NCBI RefSeq assembly: GCF_000014445.1
Contig: NC_008531.1
Coordinates: 775,001-839,000 of the forward strand
Source of the DNA: Leuconostoc mesenteroides subsp. mesenteroides ATCC 8293
GTDB lineage: Bacteria; Bacillota; Bacilli; Lactobacillales; Lactobacillaceae
DNA length: 64,000 bases
Reading direction: 5' to 3'
Shown: positions 34,460-44,398 of the stretch, one piece after another
Layout: each line of letters opens with the position of its first letter
How positions within the stretch are numbered: the first letter of the stretch is position 1
Notes under the pieces: generated by a model
What the model saw: only the letters and a program-made list of their open reading frames with translations
What the model was told of the DNA's origin: nothing
Databases searched by the model: none
Translations under genes and position numbers: made by a program

Positions 34460-35653
34460 ATGACAAGTACTACAGAAAAAGTTAAAACAGCAGTTAAAGA
34501 GTTGAAAAAGGGTAAGCTGATTATTTTGAGCGATGACAAAAAAAGAGAACATGAAGGAGATTTGGTCGGTTTAGCATCATTTGTGACGGCAGCTACGGTC
34601 AATGAAGCCCTTTCAATTGCAAGGGGTGTTCTAGCTGTACCAATCACTAAATCTCGTGCTGATGAACTCGGGTTAGACCAAATGACGACGCATAATTCTG
34701 AAAAATTTGGGACAAAGTTCACTGTGAGCGTTGATCATATTGACAGCACGACGGGTGTTTCTGCGTATGAACGTGCTGCCACAATCAAAAATTTAGCTAA
34801 TCTAAGTACAACATCTGTTGACTTTGAGACGCCTGGTCATATTTTCCCATTAGTCGCTGAAGATGGTGGCGTACTGACAAGACAGGGACATACAGAAGGG
34901 GCTGTTGAGTTAGCTAAAATAGCTGGTGTGCCGCCTGTGGCGTATATAATAGAAATTTTGGCACAAGACGGAAAAATGGCTCGAGAAAAAGAACTTAAAG
35001 AATTAGCGAAAAAACACGATATATTTCAATTATCAATGCAGGATCTAATTAATTACCGAGAAGACCAAAAACAAGCAGGTATTGACGAGGGACCAACGGT
35101 ATATTTACCAACTCAATACGGTGATTTTCATTTGACGGAGTTTAGCGTGAATGATGAAGAAAAATCTGATTTGCTTATTCAAAGCAGTCGAAGTTTTGAT
35201 CAAATTCCCTTAGTTCGCTTACACTCCGAGTGTTTAACCGGCGAAATATTTGGTTCACAACGTTGTGAATGCGGTCCTCAACTGAGAGAAGCGCTCAAAA
35301 CAATAAATAAGCAAGGTGGGGCTCTTGTTTATCTTCGTCAAGAAGGTCGTGGTATTGGACTTCATGAAAAACTAAAAAGTTATGTGTTGCAAGAAAATAA
35401 GTTTGATACGTATGATGCGAATGTTCACTTAGGGCATTTGCCGGATGAACGGGACTATAAAAAGGCTGCCAAAATTTTGAAAATATCAGGATTAACCAAA
35501 ATTCGCTTATTAACGAATAATCCGGATAAAGTACAGTCGTTAATTGACGAAGGTATTGAGGTTATTGAACAGGTACCCTTAATTACGGGCATTAATGATA
35601 AGAATGAACAATATATGCAAACAAAAAAGGAAAAATTTAATCACAAGCTGTGA
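34460..35653 (+). CDS. ribBA: Bifunctional DHBP synthase / GTP cyclohydrolase II
   Basis: 397 residues. The N-terminal DHBP synthase (about 1-200) has DDKKREHEGD, TTGVSAYERAATI and GHTEGAVELA. The C-terminal GTP cyclohydrolase II (about 205-397) has zinc ligands CLTGEIFGSQRCEC and the catalytic RQEGRGIGL. Both supply riboflavin precursors. The usual D in SAxDRAxTI is E here (SAYERAATI). Confidence 0.95.
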   Translation: MTSTTEKVKTAVKELKKGKLIILSDDKKREHEGDLVGLASFVTAATVNEALSIARGVLAVPITKSRADELGLDQMTTHNSEKFGTKFTVSVDHIDSTTGVSAYERAATIKNLANLSTTSVDFETPGHIFPLVAEDGGVLTRQGHTEGAVELAKIAGVPPVAYIIEILAQDGKMAREKELKELAKKHDIFQLSMQDLINYREDQKQAGIDEGPTVYLPTQYGDFHLTEFSVNDEEKSDLLIQSSRSFDQIPLVRLHSECLTGEIFGSQRCECGPQLREALKTINKQGGALVYLRQEGRGIGLHEKLKSYVLQENKFDTYDANVHLGHLPDERDYKKAAKILKISGLTKIRLLTNNPDKVQSLIDEGIEVIEQVPLITGINDKNEQYMQTKKEKFNHKL

Positions 35654-35677
35654 TTGACATTAAGAAGGTAAATAAAA

Positions 35678-36148
35678 ATGATTTATAAAGCTAAGTTAAT
35701 TGATCAAACAAATAAAAAAATTGCAATTGTGGCCAGCAAGTTTAATGATTTAATTGTTAAACAACTTATTTCTGGCGCGCAAGAATCTCTAGAAATGCAT
35801 GGTATTGATGAGAGTAATATTGATATTATTTGGGTACCAGGAGCTTTGGAAATTCCAATGGTTGCGAAAAGAATAGCGCAGGTTCAAAAATATGATGGTA
35901 TTGTAACACTAGGTGCTGTAATAAAAGGAGACACAGATCATTATGACCTTGTTATTAATGGTGTTGCTAACGGCATTTCTCAAATAAGTTTAAGTACAGA
36001 TGTACCAATTGTTTTTGGGGTGTTGACTACAGATACTTTAGAGCAAGCACAGCAACGGTCAGGTGCCAAATCAGGAAACAAAGGGGCCGAAGTTGCACTC
36101 AGTTTGTTGGAGCTTATTAATATCTTTGAGCAAATAAAATCCATTTGA
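35678..36148 (+). CDS. ribH: 6,7-dimethyl-8-ribityllumazine synthase
   Basis: 156 residues. The motifs are [32 protein letters not shown] with the catalytic His, and [15 protein letters not shown]. It is the last gene of the rib operon. AAGAAGG precedes ATG 35678. No clear terminator follows directly. Confidence 0.96.
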   Translation: MIYKAKLIDQTNKKIAIVASKFNDLIVKQLISGAQESLEMHGIDESNIDIIWVPGALEIPMVAKRIAQVQKYDGIVTLGAVIKGDTDHYDLVINGVANGISQISLSTDVPIVFGVLTTDTLEQAQQRSGAKSGNKGAEVALSLLELINIFEQIKSI

Positions 36149-36229
36149 TAAGCGTTTCTCATATTGCGGATATTGTTTTCATTTTCTATTCTTTTTTTTA
36201 CGTATAATACAGCGTTTGTTCAGTTATGT

Positions 36230-36582
36230 TACAATAGAAGTATCATACTAATTAGATAAGAATAATCATTTTTATTCTTCTTTTATCATATTCTCATATA
36301 TCATGAGAGAATAAATTTTGACAGCGAAGAGCGTAACTGAGTTACGTAGAGACATACAATGACTAATTTAAGATGGAAATGATTCATTTTTATCTATAAA
36401 GCGCAATGATCAATCAAGTGAGTGTTAGGGACTTCGCTTGAATTGATCATTATTGTTGCGCTTGTTCTTGAATAGTATGCAACTGCCAACACGAACACGC
36501 TGGGAAAAACGTGTCGTGGCCACATTTTATCATGTGGTTTTATAATCTTTCCATAAGCAGTAAACAAAAAGGAGGACACTAA
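36230..36582 (+). promoter_or_regulatory. Long structured 5' leader of the P-type ATPase gene
   Basis: After TACAAT (36230-36235) come about 350 bases without a gene. A small perfect hairpin CGTAAC(TGA)GTTACG lies near 36330. A 61-base hairpin spans 36401-36461 (GCGCAA/TTGCGC outside, AATGATCAAT/ATTGATCATT inside, then CAAGTGA/TCGCTTG). CACGAACACG pairs with CGTGTCGTG at 36490-36518, and CCACAT(TTTATC)ATGTGG at 36520-36537 is followed by TTTTAT, like a terminator. Such architecture suggests attenuation or an unrecognised riboswitch. I do not find the GGGGAGUA core of the yybP-ykoY manganese riboswitch. Confidence 0.6.
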
Positions 36583-39222
36583 ATGGAAGCATTCCGAAGA
36601 GGTGTTAAGGAAACAATCGCATCGCATCACGTTGATATGGGGAAAGGCTTAGATGCTGAGCAAGTTTCTAAAAATCGTGAAGAATATGGTGCCAACGTTT
36701 TTGTAGCTGAAAAAAAAGTTTCATTGTTGAAAAAAATCTTAATCAGCCTAAATGATGTTGCTACAATTATCTTGCTAATTGCAGCAGTTATTTCGTTTGT
36801 TGCTACATACTTAGAAGATACTGGGAACTATTTTGAAAGTCTCTTAATTATTGGTATTGTCGTTATTAACTCGGTCTTATCAATCGTTCAGGAAGGAAAA
36901 GCTGAAGATTCATTAGCAGCCTTGCAAAATCTCAATCGAACGCAAGTTAAAGTTTTACGTGATGGACAGATAGAACAGATTGACGCGGATGATGTTGTGC
37001 TTGGTGATGTATTGGTTGTCGAAAATGGTAGCGCAATCGCCGCTGATGCCCGGTTAATTGAGGCTATTGAGCTTCAAGCTGAAGAGTCTGCTTTAACAGG
37101 TGAAAGTTTGCCGGTTGAAAAGAATGCAGATGCCACGTTTAAACCAGACGATGAAGTTGGTCTTGGAGAACGAATTACGATGGTATATCGTGGGACGACG
37201 ATTGTTAACGGTCATGGACGAGCAATTGTTACAGCCGTTGGTATGCAGACTGAAATGGGTAAAATTGCAAGTCTACTTAGTAATGAGTCAAAAATTCCAC
37301 TAACACCATTGCAACGACGTTTAGTTCAATTAGGAAAAAATATCTCTTGGGTAGCTATAGGTGCCGCAGTGGTTGTGCTTGGGCTAGGTATTTACCAGGG
37401 CATGGATTTGAAGCATATCTTTTTGACAGCAATTTCGCTGGCCGTTGCGGTTGTTCCAGAAACATTAGCAGTAATTGTTACAATGACGCTGGCGCTTGGC
37501 GTCCAACGAATCGCACAAAAGCATGCGATTATTCGACGGTTACCAGCAGTAGAAACCTTGGGAACAACGAATGTTATTGCTTCCGATAAAACGGGTACAT
37601 TAACGCAAAATAAGATGACTGTTCGAAGGGTGTGGCAAGATGAACAGGATCATTTGACTAATATTGCAGATGGATTGGACGATGCTACTAAGGAAGTGTT
37701 ATCTTTGGCAGCCATATCAACCAATGTTTCGGTTAAAACTGTTGAGGGACAGACTGTTTATGATGGTCTACCAACAGAAGTAGCGTTAGTAAGAGCTATT
37801 GATAAAGAAGCGACACGGGAAGAGTTGTTAGAAAAGTATCCGCTAGTCGAACAGATACCGTTTAATTCGACGAAAAAAAGAATGACCACCGTCCATAAGC
37901 AACCAGAAGGTGGCTACATTGCGATTACCAAAGGTGCATTTGATGTTTTGCTTCCAATGATTAAGCATGGAAATCGTGATAAAGCTGAAAGTGTTAACAA
38001 AACTTTCGGTGGACAGGCATTACGTGTTCTGACGATTGCTAAAAGAACATTTGATGTTATGCCGGAAGCGCCAACACAAGAATTTTATGAACAAGATTTG
38101 ACATTGGTGGGGCTAGTTGGTATTATCGATCCGCCACGCCCAGAATCGGCACCAGCAGTTGAAAAGGCTCGTCTTGCAGGTGTTAGAACAATTATGATTA
38201 CCGGAGATCACGTTGAAACGGCTAGTGCAATTGCACGTGAAATTGGCATTTTACGTAATAGGGATAAAACAATTACAGGTTCAGAGTTAGCTAAATTATC
38301 AGACAAAGAGCTAGATGGTAATGTCCAGAAGTACAGCGTATATGCCCGTGTAACACCAACTGACAAAATTAGAATTATTAAATCATGGCAACGTCAAGAT
38401 GCAACCATTGCGATGACTGGAGATGGTGTCAACGATGCTCCAGCATTAAAAGCAGCAGATGTTGGTATTTCGATGGGTGAGACAGGGACAGATGTTGCCC
38501 GTGAAGCTTCGGACATCATTTTGACAGACGATAATTTTGCGACGATTATTAATGCTATTTCTGAAGGACGTGGTGTTTATGTTAAAGTTCGAAAGACAAT
38601 TAATTTCTTATTAAGTGCCAATATATCCGAGTTATTAGTGATCTTGATAGCCATGTTGCTGGGGTGGGGCTCGCCATTGCTACCCGTACATCTGTTGTTC
38701 ATTAACCTGGTATCAGATGGTTTGCCAGGATTTGCTCTTAGTCGTGAGCCAATGTTAACCAACGTTATGAACGAACCGCCGATGCCTAAAAATACTAAGT
38801 TATTTGCACAAGGGTTAGGTCGTCAAATCGGCTTAAATGCTGCTTTATTTGCGATTGTTACCTTGGCAGCTATATGGGTTGGGCAAAATGTTGCCTTTGG
38901 TGGTTTGCAAGCTAACGAACAAATTGGTCAAACAATGGCTTTCACCATTCTGTCATTGACTTCTATATTCCACGTGTTCAATATTCGTTCAGAAAAGACG
39001 CTTTTTGCTATTAGTTATCGTGCGAATCCTTCGTTAGTTAACATGGCAATTTTAGCGACAGTAATTACCTTGGTGATTACGTTAATACCATTTACACAGA
39101 CGTTATTTGGTTTAACGGCGCTTTCATTAGGACATTGGATTGTGATTATAGTTCTTTCTTTAGCACCTACAATCGTTATTGAGTTGTTGAAGTATGTACG
39201 CCCAACATTGTTTAAAGTGTGA
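36583..39222 (+). CDS. P-type cation-transporting ATPase (P2/PMCA-like)
   Basis: 879 residues. It has an N-terminal cation ATPase domain, the TGES motif (ALTGESLP), the phosphorylated Asp335 in SDKTGTLTQNK, MTGDGVNDAPALK, and about ten membrane helices. TM4 reads VVPETLAVIVT where Ca-ATPases have IPEGLP, and TM6 reads NLVSDGLPGFALSREP. It probably pumps Ca(II) or Mn(II) out of the cell. AAAGGAGGACAC gives a strong ribosome site. Control is probably through the structured leader. Its ion cannot be fixed from sequence alone. Confidence 0.9.
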   Translation: MEAFRRGVKETIASHHVDMGKGLDAEQVSKNREEYGANVFVAEKKVSLLKKILISLNDVATIILLIAAVISFVATYLEDTGNYFESLLIIGIVVINSVLSIVQEGKAEDSLAALQNLNRTQVKVLRDGQIEQIDADDVVLGDVLVVENGSAIAADARLIEAIELQAEESALTGESLPVEKNADATFKPDDEVGLGERITMVYRGTTIVNGHGRAIVTAVGMQTEMGKIASLLSNESKIPLTPLQRRLVQLGKNISWVAIGAAVVVLGLGIYQGMDLKHIFLTAISLAVAVVPETLAVIVTMTLALGVQRIAQKHAIIRRLPAVETLGTTNVIASDKTGTLTQNKMTVRRVWQDEQDHLTNIADGLDDATKEVLSLAAISTNVSVKTVEGQTVYDGLPTEVALVRAIDKEATREELLEKYPLVEQIPFNSTKKRMTTVHKQPEGGYIAITKGAFDVLLPMIKHGNRDKAESVNKTFGGQALRVLTIAKRTFDVMPEAPTQEFYEQDLTLVGLVGIIDPPRPESAPAVEKARLAGVRTIMITGDHVETASAIAREIGILRNRDKTITGSELAKLSDKELDGNVQKYSVYARVTPTDKIRIIKSWQRQDATIAMTGDGVNDAPALKAADVGISMGETGTDVAREASDIILTDDNFATIINAISEGRGVYVKVRKTINFLLSANISELLVILIAMLLGWGSPLLPVHLLFINLVSDGLPGFALSREPMLTNVMNEPPMPKNTKLFAQGLGRQIGLNAALFAIVTLAAIWVGQNVAFGGLQANEQIGQTMAFTILSLTSIFHVFNIRSEKTLFAISYRANPSLVNMAILATVITLVITLIPFTQTLFGLTALSLGHWIVIIVLSLAPTIVIELLKYVRPTLFKV

Positions 39223-39228
39223 TAAATG

Positions 39229-39262
39229 AAAAAGCTTTGTCCTTGAGACAAAGCTTTTTTGT
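39229..39262 (+). terminator. Intrinsic terminator after the P-type ATPase
   Basis: AAAAGCTTTGTC(CTTGA)GACAAAGCTTTTTT, a perfect 12-bp stem. Confidence 0.93.
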
Positions 39263-39289
39263 TATATATTTTAAACCTATTTATGATCA

Positions 39290-40468
39290 TTAATTCATAA
39301 TATTTTGATGTACTTTTTTCTGGAAAAAGGTTTGGTAAATCAATACAATCATTGTCAGAATGATCAACAACCAGAATGCTGTTAAGAATGGGCCAGCATG
39401 TGTCGTTAATGAGTTCATTTTTCCTAATTCGCTTAAGAACAAGGGGGTTGAGAAAGACCCAAGATTTGCGCCAATTAATAGAGTTGAGTTAGCCAATGTT
39501 TCTGATCCTTTTGGTGCTATAACACTGACTAGCGAGAAAATATAAGATCCTACAAGTGGATATGACATACCGCAAACAACAGCACCAAGTGTGACACCAA
39601 AAACGCTATGAAAACTAACCATAATTAATGAACCGAGCGCCATAAATAAAATGCCTAATGGTAAAATAAATTTTTTAACAAAACGATAAATACGTCCGAA
39701 AAGTATGCCCATTACCATGCCCATCAGTGTATTAGCTGAAATAATCAAACTTGAAACGGCGCTTGATTTTGAAAGATCAGTGACTATAATATTTGGAACC
39801 TGAATAATAACTGCTGTAGTACAAGCAACCATGAACGCTAATAATACTGTCATAATGAGGACAGGTAAGTTAATACGCTGTTTATTATTATCGCTACCTA
39901 GTGGGATAGGTGGTTCTGGCACTACTTTTAAAAAGAAGGCTAGTAGTGGGAAAGCCAAAAGATAGATTAAAAATGAAGCATGCCAGTTAATTAGCACGAG
40001 TAAGCCAACGACAATGTTTAAAATTGAAACACCAATTTGTTCCGTAGCAGAACGAAAACCAAGCATTTGAGAACGCGTAGGGTCTTCGTAAAATAAATCA
40101 ATGATAGTGATGGCAAGTGAATTAAACAGGCCAATACCACACCCCACGATTAACCTTGAAATTAAAATTAAGATGAAACTATGGGAGAAAAACGGAAATA
40201 CACCGGCTACGCCCGTTAAAATCAATCCAATTGTAATCGTCCTCTTAATACCAAGTTTTTTGGAAATGAAACCAGAGAGAAGTAATGTTATCATAACTGA
40301 AAATTGCTGTATGGTAGCAATCATATCAATTTGTGATACGGAAATATTTGGGAAACTCTTCGCCATTTCAGGTAATGCAGAGGAAATGGCTGTACCTGTT
40401 GTGATCATAACAGATACGGATAAAACAGCTAGAACAAAAATTTTAGAATGAGGATTTTTTTGATTCAA
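39290..40468 (-). CDS. Major facilitator superfamily transporter
   Basis: 392 residues with about 12 membrane helices and a 6+6 layout split near residues 190-200. The loop after helix 2 contains SGFISKKLGIKRTITIG, the MFS motif A region. The start is TTG 40468 with AGAAGGTG 5 bases upstream. It lies 31 bases after the alpha-glucosidase gene on the same strand, so it is probably in the LacI-controlled unit. Substrate unknown; an oligosaccharide or drug is possible. Confidence 0.82.
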   Translation of the reverse strand: MNQKNPHSKIFVLAVLSVSVMITTGTAISSALPEMAKSFPNISVSQIDMIATIQQFSVMITLLLSGFISKKLGIKRTITIGLILTGVAGVFPFFSHSFILILISRLIVGCGIGLFNSLAITIIDLFYEDPTRSQMLGFRSATEQIGVSILNIVVGLLVLINWHASFLIYLLAFPLLAFFLKVVPEPPIPLGSDNNKQRINLPVLIMTVLLAFMVACTTAVIIQVPNIIVTDLSKSSAVSSLIISANTLMGMVMGILFGRIYRFVKKFILPLGILFMALGSLIMVSFHSVFGVTLGAVVCGMSYPLVGSYIFSLVSVIAPKGSETLANSTLLIGANLGSFSTPLFLSELGKMNSLTTHAGPFLTAFWLLIILTMIVLIYQTFFQKKVHQNIMN

Positions 40469-40499
40469 AATAGCACCTTCTTTTTGTCAGAAATTTTGA

Positions 40500-42170
40500 T
40501 TATTTCGTCAAAAGATAAACTTTGCTTTCATATGGGCGTAAGATTGTTCCCTGATCATCTAAATAGTTATTGATTAACAATTCTGAGAACTTCGTTTGTC
40601 CATAGTCACGAGTGACTACTTTGTCAGTGAAGTTGCTCAAAACAAGAACAGACTGTTCTTTATAGTGACGAAGGTATGCGTATACCTGGTTGTCTTCAGA
40701 ATCAATCGCTTCAAACGTTCCATATCTAACAATCTCTGAATCATGACGAAGTTGTATTAGCTTCTGGTAATGGTAGTAAACGGAATCGTTATCAGATAAA
40801 ACATTTTCGGCATTGATTGCTGTGTAATTTTTGTTTGGTGCATACCAAGGTGTCACATTTGAAAATCCGGCATTTTGTTGGTTATTCCATTGCATAGGGG
40901 TTCTCGCATTATCACGTGACATATTAGCTAAATACTTTAGCATTGTTGCGCTGTCAACAATCTTTTGCTCATCAACAAACTCGTGATAAAAGTTGACTGA
41001 CTCAATATCTTCATATTGTTCCAAACTCTCAAAATGACCGTTAGTCATACCTAGCTCTTCACCTTGATAAACGTAGGGTGTTCCTTGCATCATATGCAAG
41101 GTAGTTGCTAACATTTTAGCAGATAATACTCTGAATTCAGGTTGATCATTTCCAAATCGAGAAACTGCACGTGGCTGGTCATGATTATTCCAATAGAGAC
41201 TATTCCATCCCTTGCCATCTAATCCAATTTGCCAACGATTTAAGGAAGCTTTCAACTCCACTAGGTTAATAGGTTCGTCATTCCATTTACCCAGTCGTAC
41301 GTCCGGATTTGGGCTGAGGGAAACATGTTCGAATTGGAAGACCATGTTCAATTCATGACTATCTAATCCAGTATATTTAATCGCATCTTCAGGGGTTGAG
41401 CTTGGCATTTCACCAACAGTAATTGTGTCGTATTTGGACAGTACTTCGTCGTTCATTTGGCGTAAAAATTCGTTAAGTCGGTGACCATCTGCTACAAAAT
41501 CCATTGTTGTTCCTGCAGTTACTGGTTCTGTGACATCAGGCAAGCCTTCAGGTTTAGAAATTAAATTGATTACATCCATTCGAAATCCATCAACACCTTT
41601 ATCCAACCAAAAGCGTTCAATATCGAAAACTGCCTCGCGAACTTCAAGATTTTCCCAATTGAGATCTGGTTGTCCTTCAGCAAACATGTGTAGATAGTAT
41701 TGCTTTCGTTCAGGAACATAAGTCCAAGCAGAACCGCCAAATGCTGCAAGCCAATTATTTGGTTCATGTCCGTCTACTGGATCCCGCCAAATATAATAAT
41801 TGGCGTACTCGTTAGTTTGATTCTTGCGACTTTCTTTAAACCAAACATGTTGATCTGACGTATGATTAACAACCAAATCCATCATAATTTTAAGATCTAG
41901 GCGATGTGCTTGTTGAAGTAAATCTTCAAAATCCTGCATTGTGCCATAATTTGGGTTAATATTGCGATAATCAGCAATATCGTAGCCGTTGTCTTTATTT
42001 GGAGAGACATAAATAGGATTTAACCAGATGACATCAGCACCCAAGTTATGGATATACTGCAATCGTTGAGTGATACCAGCAAGGTCACCAATACCATCGT
42101 TATTACTGTCTTGAAAACTCATAGGATATATTTGATATACTACTGAGTCCTTAAACCATTGTTTTGTCAT
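40500..42170 (-). CDS. Oligo-1,6-glucosidase / isomaltase (GH13_31)
   Basis: 556 residues. Signatures are DLVVNHTSDQHVWF, catalytic nucleophile Asp in GFRMDVIN, acid Glu in TVGEMPSS and WNNHDQPR. The Val after the nucleophile (DVI) is the residue associated with alpha-1,6 specificity in this subfamily; alpha-1,4 enzymes carry Ala or Thr. It would release glucose from isomaltose-type oligosaccharides such as dextran fragments, in the cytoplasm since no signal peptide is seen. AGGAGAATC precedes ATG 42170. It is divergent from a LacI regulator with two operators between. Trehalose-6-P hydrolase or dextran glucosidase are related alternatives. Confidence 0.9.
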   Translation of the reverse strand: MTKQWFKDSVVYQIYPMSFQDSNNDGIGDLAGITQRLQYIHNLGADVIWLNPIYVSPNKDNGYDIADYRNINPNYGTMQDFEDLLQQAHRLDLKIMMDLVVNHTSDQHVWFKESRKNQTNEYANYYIWRDPVDGHEPNNWLAAFGGSAWTYVPERKQYYLHMFAEGQPDLNWENLEVREAVFDIERFWLDKGVDGFRMDVINLISKPEGLPDVTEPVTAGTTMDFVADGHRLNEFLRQMNDEVLSKYDTITVGEMPSSTPEDAIKYTGLDSHELNMVFQFEHVSLSPNPDVRLGKWNDEPINLVELKASLNRWQIGLDGKGWNSLYWNNHDQPRAVSRFGNDQPEFRVLSAKMLATTLHMMQGTPYVYQGEELGMTNGHFESLEQYEDIESVNFYHEFVDEQKIVDSATMLKYLANMSRDNARTPMQWNNQQNAGFSNVTPWYAPNKNYTAINAENVLSDNDSVYYHYQKLIQLRHDSEIVRYGTFEAIDSEDNQVYAYLRHYKEQSVLVLSNFTDKVVTRDYGQTKFSELLINNYLDDQGTILRPYESKVYLLTK

Positions 42171-42216
42171 TGTTTGATTCTCCTTTTTATTTTGTACTCA
42201 TAGATTACCACTTTGC

Positions 42217-42260
42217 GTAAACGTTTACAATTCATTTATACCAGTACAGTAAACGTTTAC
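42217..42260. promoter_or_regulatory. Twin LacI-type operators
   Basis: GTAAACGTTTAC occurs at 42217-42228 and 42249-42260, both perfect 12-bp palindromes with centres 32 bases apart. Between them TTTATA (42235-42240) can be the -10 (TATAAA on the minus strand) of the alpha-glucosidase gene. They are likely targets of the adjacent LacI regulator; the CG centre also resembles cre. Confidence 0.85.
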
Positions 42261-42382
42261 TTAGTGTAATAATTGATTTAATCATAAGGTCACGACAAGA
42301 ATAAGAATTTATTTAATTTATACGATGGAGTAGTGTTGGGATATAATAAAATGAGGTAGTAAGTTAGAAAACGGGGTTAATG

Positions 42383-43363
42383 ATGTCAGTTACAATTAAA
42401 GATGTTGCTAAAAATGCAAATGTTTCAATCGCAACTGTTTCCAGAGTGTTAGCGGGTAAAAAAGAGGCCTACTCTCTAGCAACTGAAAAAAGAGTTCATA
42501 AAGCAATTCAAGAATTGGGCTACAAAAAAAATAAAGCCGCAGTAGAATTGGTGACCATGAAAAGCAATGTTATTGCAATTTTGGTATCAACGCCCAAAAC
42601 AAATTTTGCGATGAAAATCATTGAAAGTATTCAAAAAAATGCCTATAAGAAGGATTTGAGTGTGATAATTTTATTTGTGGGTGATAATGATGAAGAGACG
42701 CAAATTAAAGCACTTAATACTGTTATTGAGCGACCGGTCAAGGGCATATTATTAATTTCCGTAGAATTATGTGGTGATGCTATCAACCTACTAAAAAATA
42801 GTGGCATTTCGAATGTATTTGTTTCAACTGCAATGAGTAAAGAATCAAAGTTTGTTTCTTCAGATGATTTTAAAATAGGATATGAAGCAACCAAGTTTTT
42901 GATTCACAAAGGGCACAAAAAAATTGGTTTATCAAGTTTGGAAGTGGATAAATTTATAGGTCAGCAACGAGTAGCCGGCTATTTGTCAGCTCTGAAGGAC
43001 CATCATATTCCTCAAAATGATGATTGGATTTTTGATGGCGATTACTCATATGAAAGTGGTGTAGCATCAATGCAATATTATGCATCACAAACAGATATAA
43101 CAGCAGTTATTGGCGCGAGCGACTTGGCAGCAATAGGCATTATTAATACAGCGCAAAAATTAGATATTAATGTACCAGATCAACTAGCAGTGATCAGCAT
43201 TGACGGCACCTATTTAGTTGATATTGTTAGCCCTCGTATCACGAGCGTCACACAGTCATTCTATAATATGGGAGAAACTGCTTTAAAAATGTTGTTTAGT
43301 AAAGGCAATGAGTCCAGTCACATTTATACCTCTTTTCAGATAGACGAACGCGAGAGTAGTTGA
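42383..43363 (+). CDS. LacI-family transcriptional regulator
   Basis: 326 residues. The N-terminal helix-turn-helix is TIKDVAKNANVSIATVSRVLAG with a hinge helix around KNKAAVELV; the C-terminal sugar-binding domain ends with the usual VISIDGTYLVDIVSPRITSV. A start at 42383 or the adjacent ATG 42380 is equally possible (GGGG upstream). It probably represses the divergent alpha-1,6-glucosidase/MFS operon and responds to an isomalto-type sugar (inference). Confidence 0.92.
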   Translation: MSVTIKDVAKNANVSIATVSRVLAGKKEAYSLATEKRVHKAIQELGYKKNKAAVELVTMKSNVIAILVSTPKTNFAMKIIESIQKNAYKKDLSVIILFVGDNDEETQIKALNTVIERPVKGILLISVELCGDAINLLKNSGISNVFVSTAMSKESKFVSSDDFKIGYEATKFLIHKGHKKIGLSSLEVDKFIGQQRVAGYLSALKDHHIPQNDDWIFDGDYSYESGVASMQYYASQTDITAVIGASDLAAIGIINTAQKLDINVPDQLAVISIDGTYLVDIVSPRITSVTQSFYNMGETALKMLFSKGNESSHIYTSFQIDERESS

Positions 43364-43398
43364 ATAAAATGAGAATGATTTCAGAATATATTTGTACT

Positions 43399-43449
43399 AA
43401 AAAGACCCCTATACATTCATCATGTGATGTGTGCATGGCGGTCTTTTTA
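43399..43449. terminator. Bidirectional terminator
   Basis: AAAAAGACC and GGTCTTTTT close a long hairpin with inner arms CATCA/TGATG. It separates the LacI gene from the converging membrane protein gene. Confidence 0.85.
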
Positions 43450-43462
43450 CAGTTGCAGACAT

Positions 43463-44158
43463 TTAGCGCGAAATGGACTTTATATGGGCTCGAAGTGTTA
43501 TGACCAAACCAACAATAATTAAAAAAATACCAATTGCCGCACCAAACAATCCTATTGATGACGAAGCACTAGGTGAATTTTCATAGGACAGTAGTGCATA
43601 TTGTGTCATCACAATGGCAACTAATCCATCAGCTAAATTTAATGATTTTAAATAAGTAATAATTGGACTACGAAAATGACGAGCTTTAATCCAGCCAACG
43701 ATGGATGTCACAATTTTAGTGAAGCCAATTAGTGCAATTAGCAACACAATACTCTGATTATATCGTTGCGGTTCGTTTACGATATACATATAAATCGATA
43801 ATGTAACAAGAGCCATGCCCAGTAAACCGTATAAGATACCACCTTCTCGCAAGTATCTAATTTCAATTTTTTCTCGCTCTAAGGGATTTATGTTTGAAAC
43901 TCTAATTTGACGATATCGCCACAAAAAGTATGATCGAATAGCCAGTAAAATAATATAATAGCCACCAAATATTAAAAACCATAAAGATAAAAAGAATATA
44001 CCAATAGTTAATTTGATAAGCGCAAATACCAAATTAGATATTGTGCTTGCGGCATTATATAGAACTACACGATCAGATTTTTCTGAAATGTGATGTCTTA
44101 AGTTGTGATGATCAATGATGTCATTAAATTTTGTCGTTATTTTTTTGATGAGCTGCAT
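43463..44158 (-). CDS. Uncharacterised six-helix membrane protein
   Basis: 231 residues with about six hydrophobic helices in three pairs (about 35-80, 108-150, 172-222) and short basic ends. The first helix pair (YNAASTISNLVFALIKL) has a CDF-like flavour, but the metal-site acidic residues are not obvious. I do not recognise the family. It stands alone. Start ATG 44158 has no strong ribosome site. The 241 bases upstream hold no clear element. Confidence 0.65.
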   Translation of the reverse strand: MQLIKKITTKFNDIIDHHNLRHHISEKSDRVVLYNAASTISNLVFALIKLTIGIFFLSLWFLIFGGYYIILLAIRSYFLWRYRQIRVSNINPLEREKIEIRYLREGGILYGLLGMALVTLSIYMYIVNEPQRYNQSIVLLIALIGFTKIVTSIVGWIKARHFRSPIITYLKSLNLADGLVAIVMTQYALLSYENSPSASSSIGLFGAAIGIFLIIVGLVITLRAHIKSISR

Positions 44159-44398
44159 ATGATTATCTTTCGTGGAATGATATATGGCGTCCAGTTAGTC
44201 AGTTAAAGAATTCAATTCTCATTGTATCAAAAATTTGCTGATAAAACGCAGTAACGCTTAAGATTAACAAATTGTAAACAAAAGTATCGGTGTTTTGATT
44301 AATAAAACGTCATTAACAAAACCGAAACAAAACCTTAGCAATTTATAAACAAAGTAATTAGATAATTAATTCAATCAAAAGGATAAAGGAGATAAGAG

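Noticed and set aside
36230..36582. yybP-ykoY manganese riboswitch
   Set aside because: The conserved GGGGAGUA core and paired loops are not found; only generic hairpins are seen.
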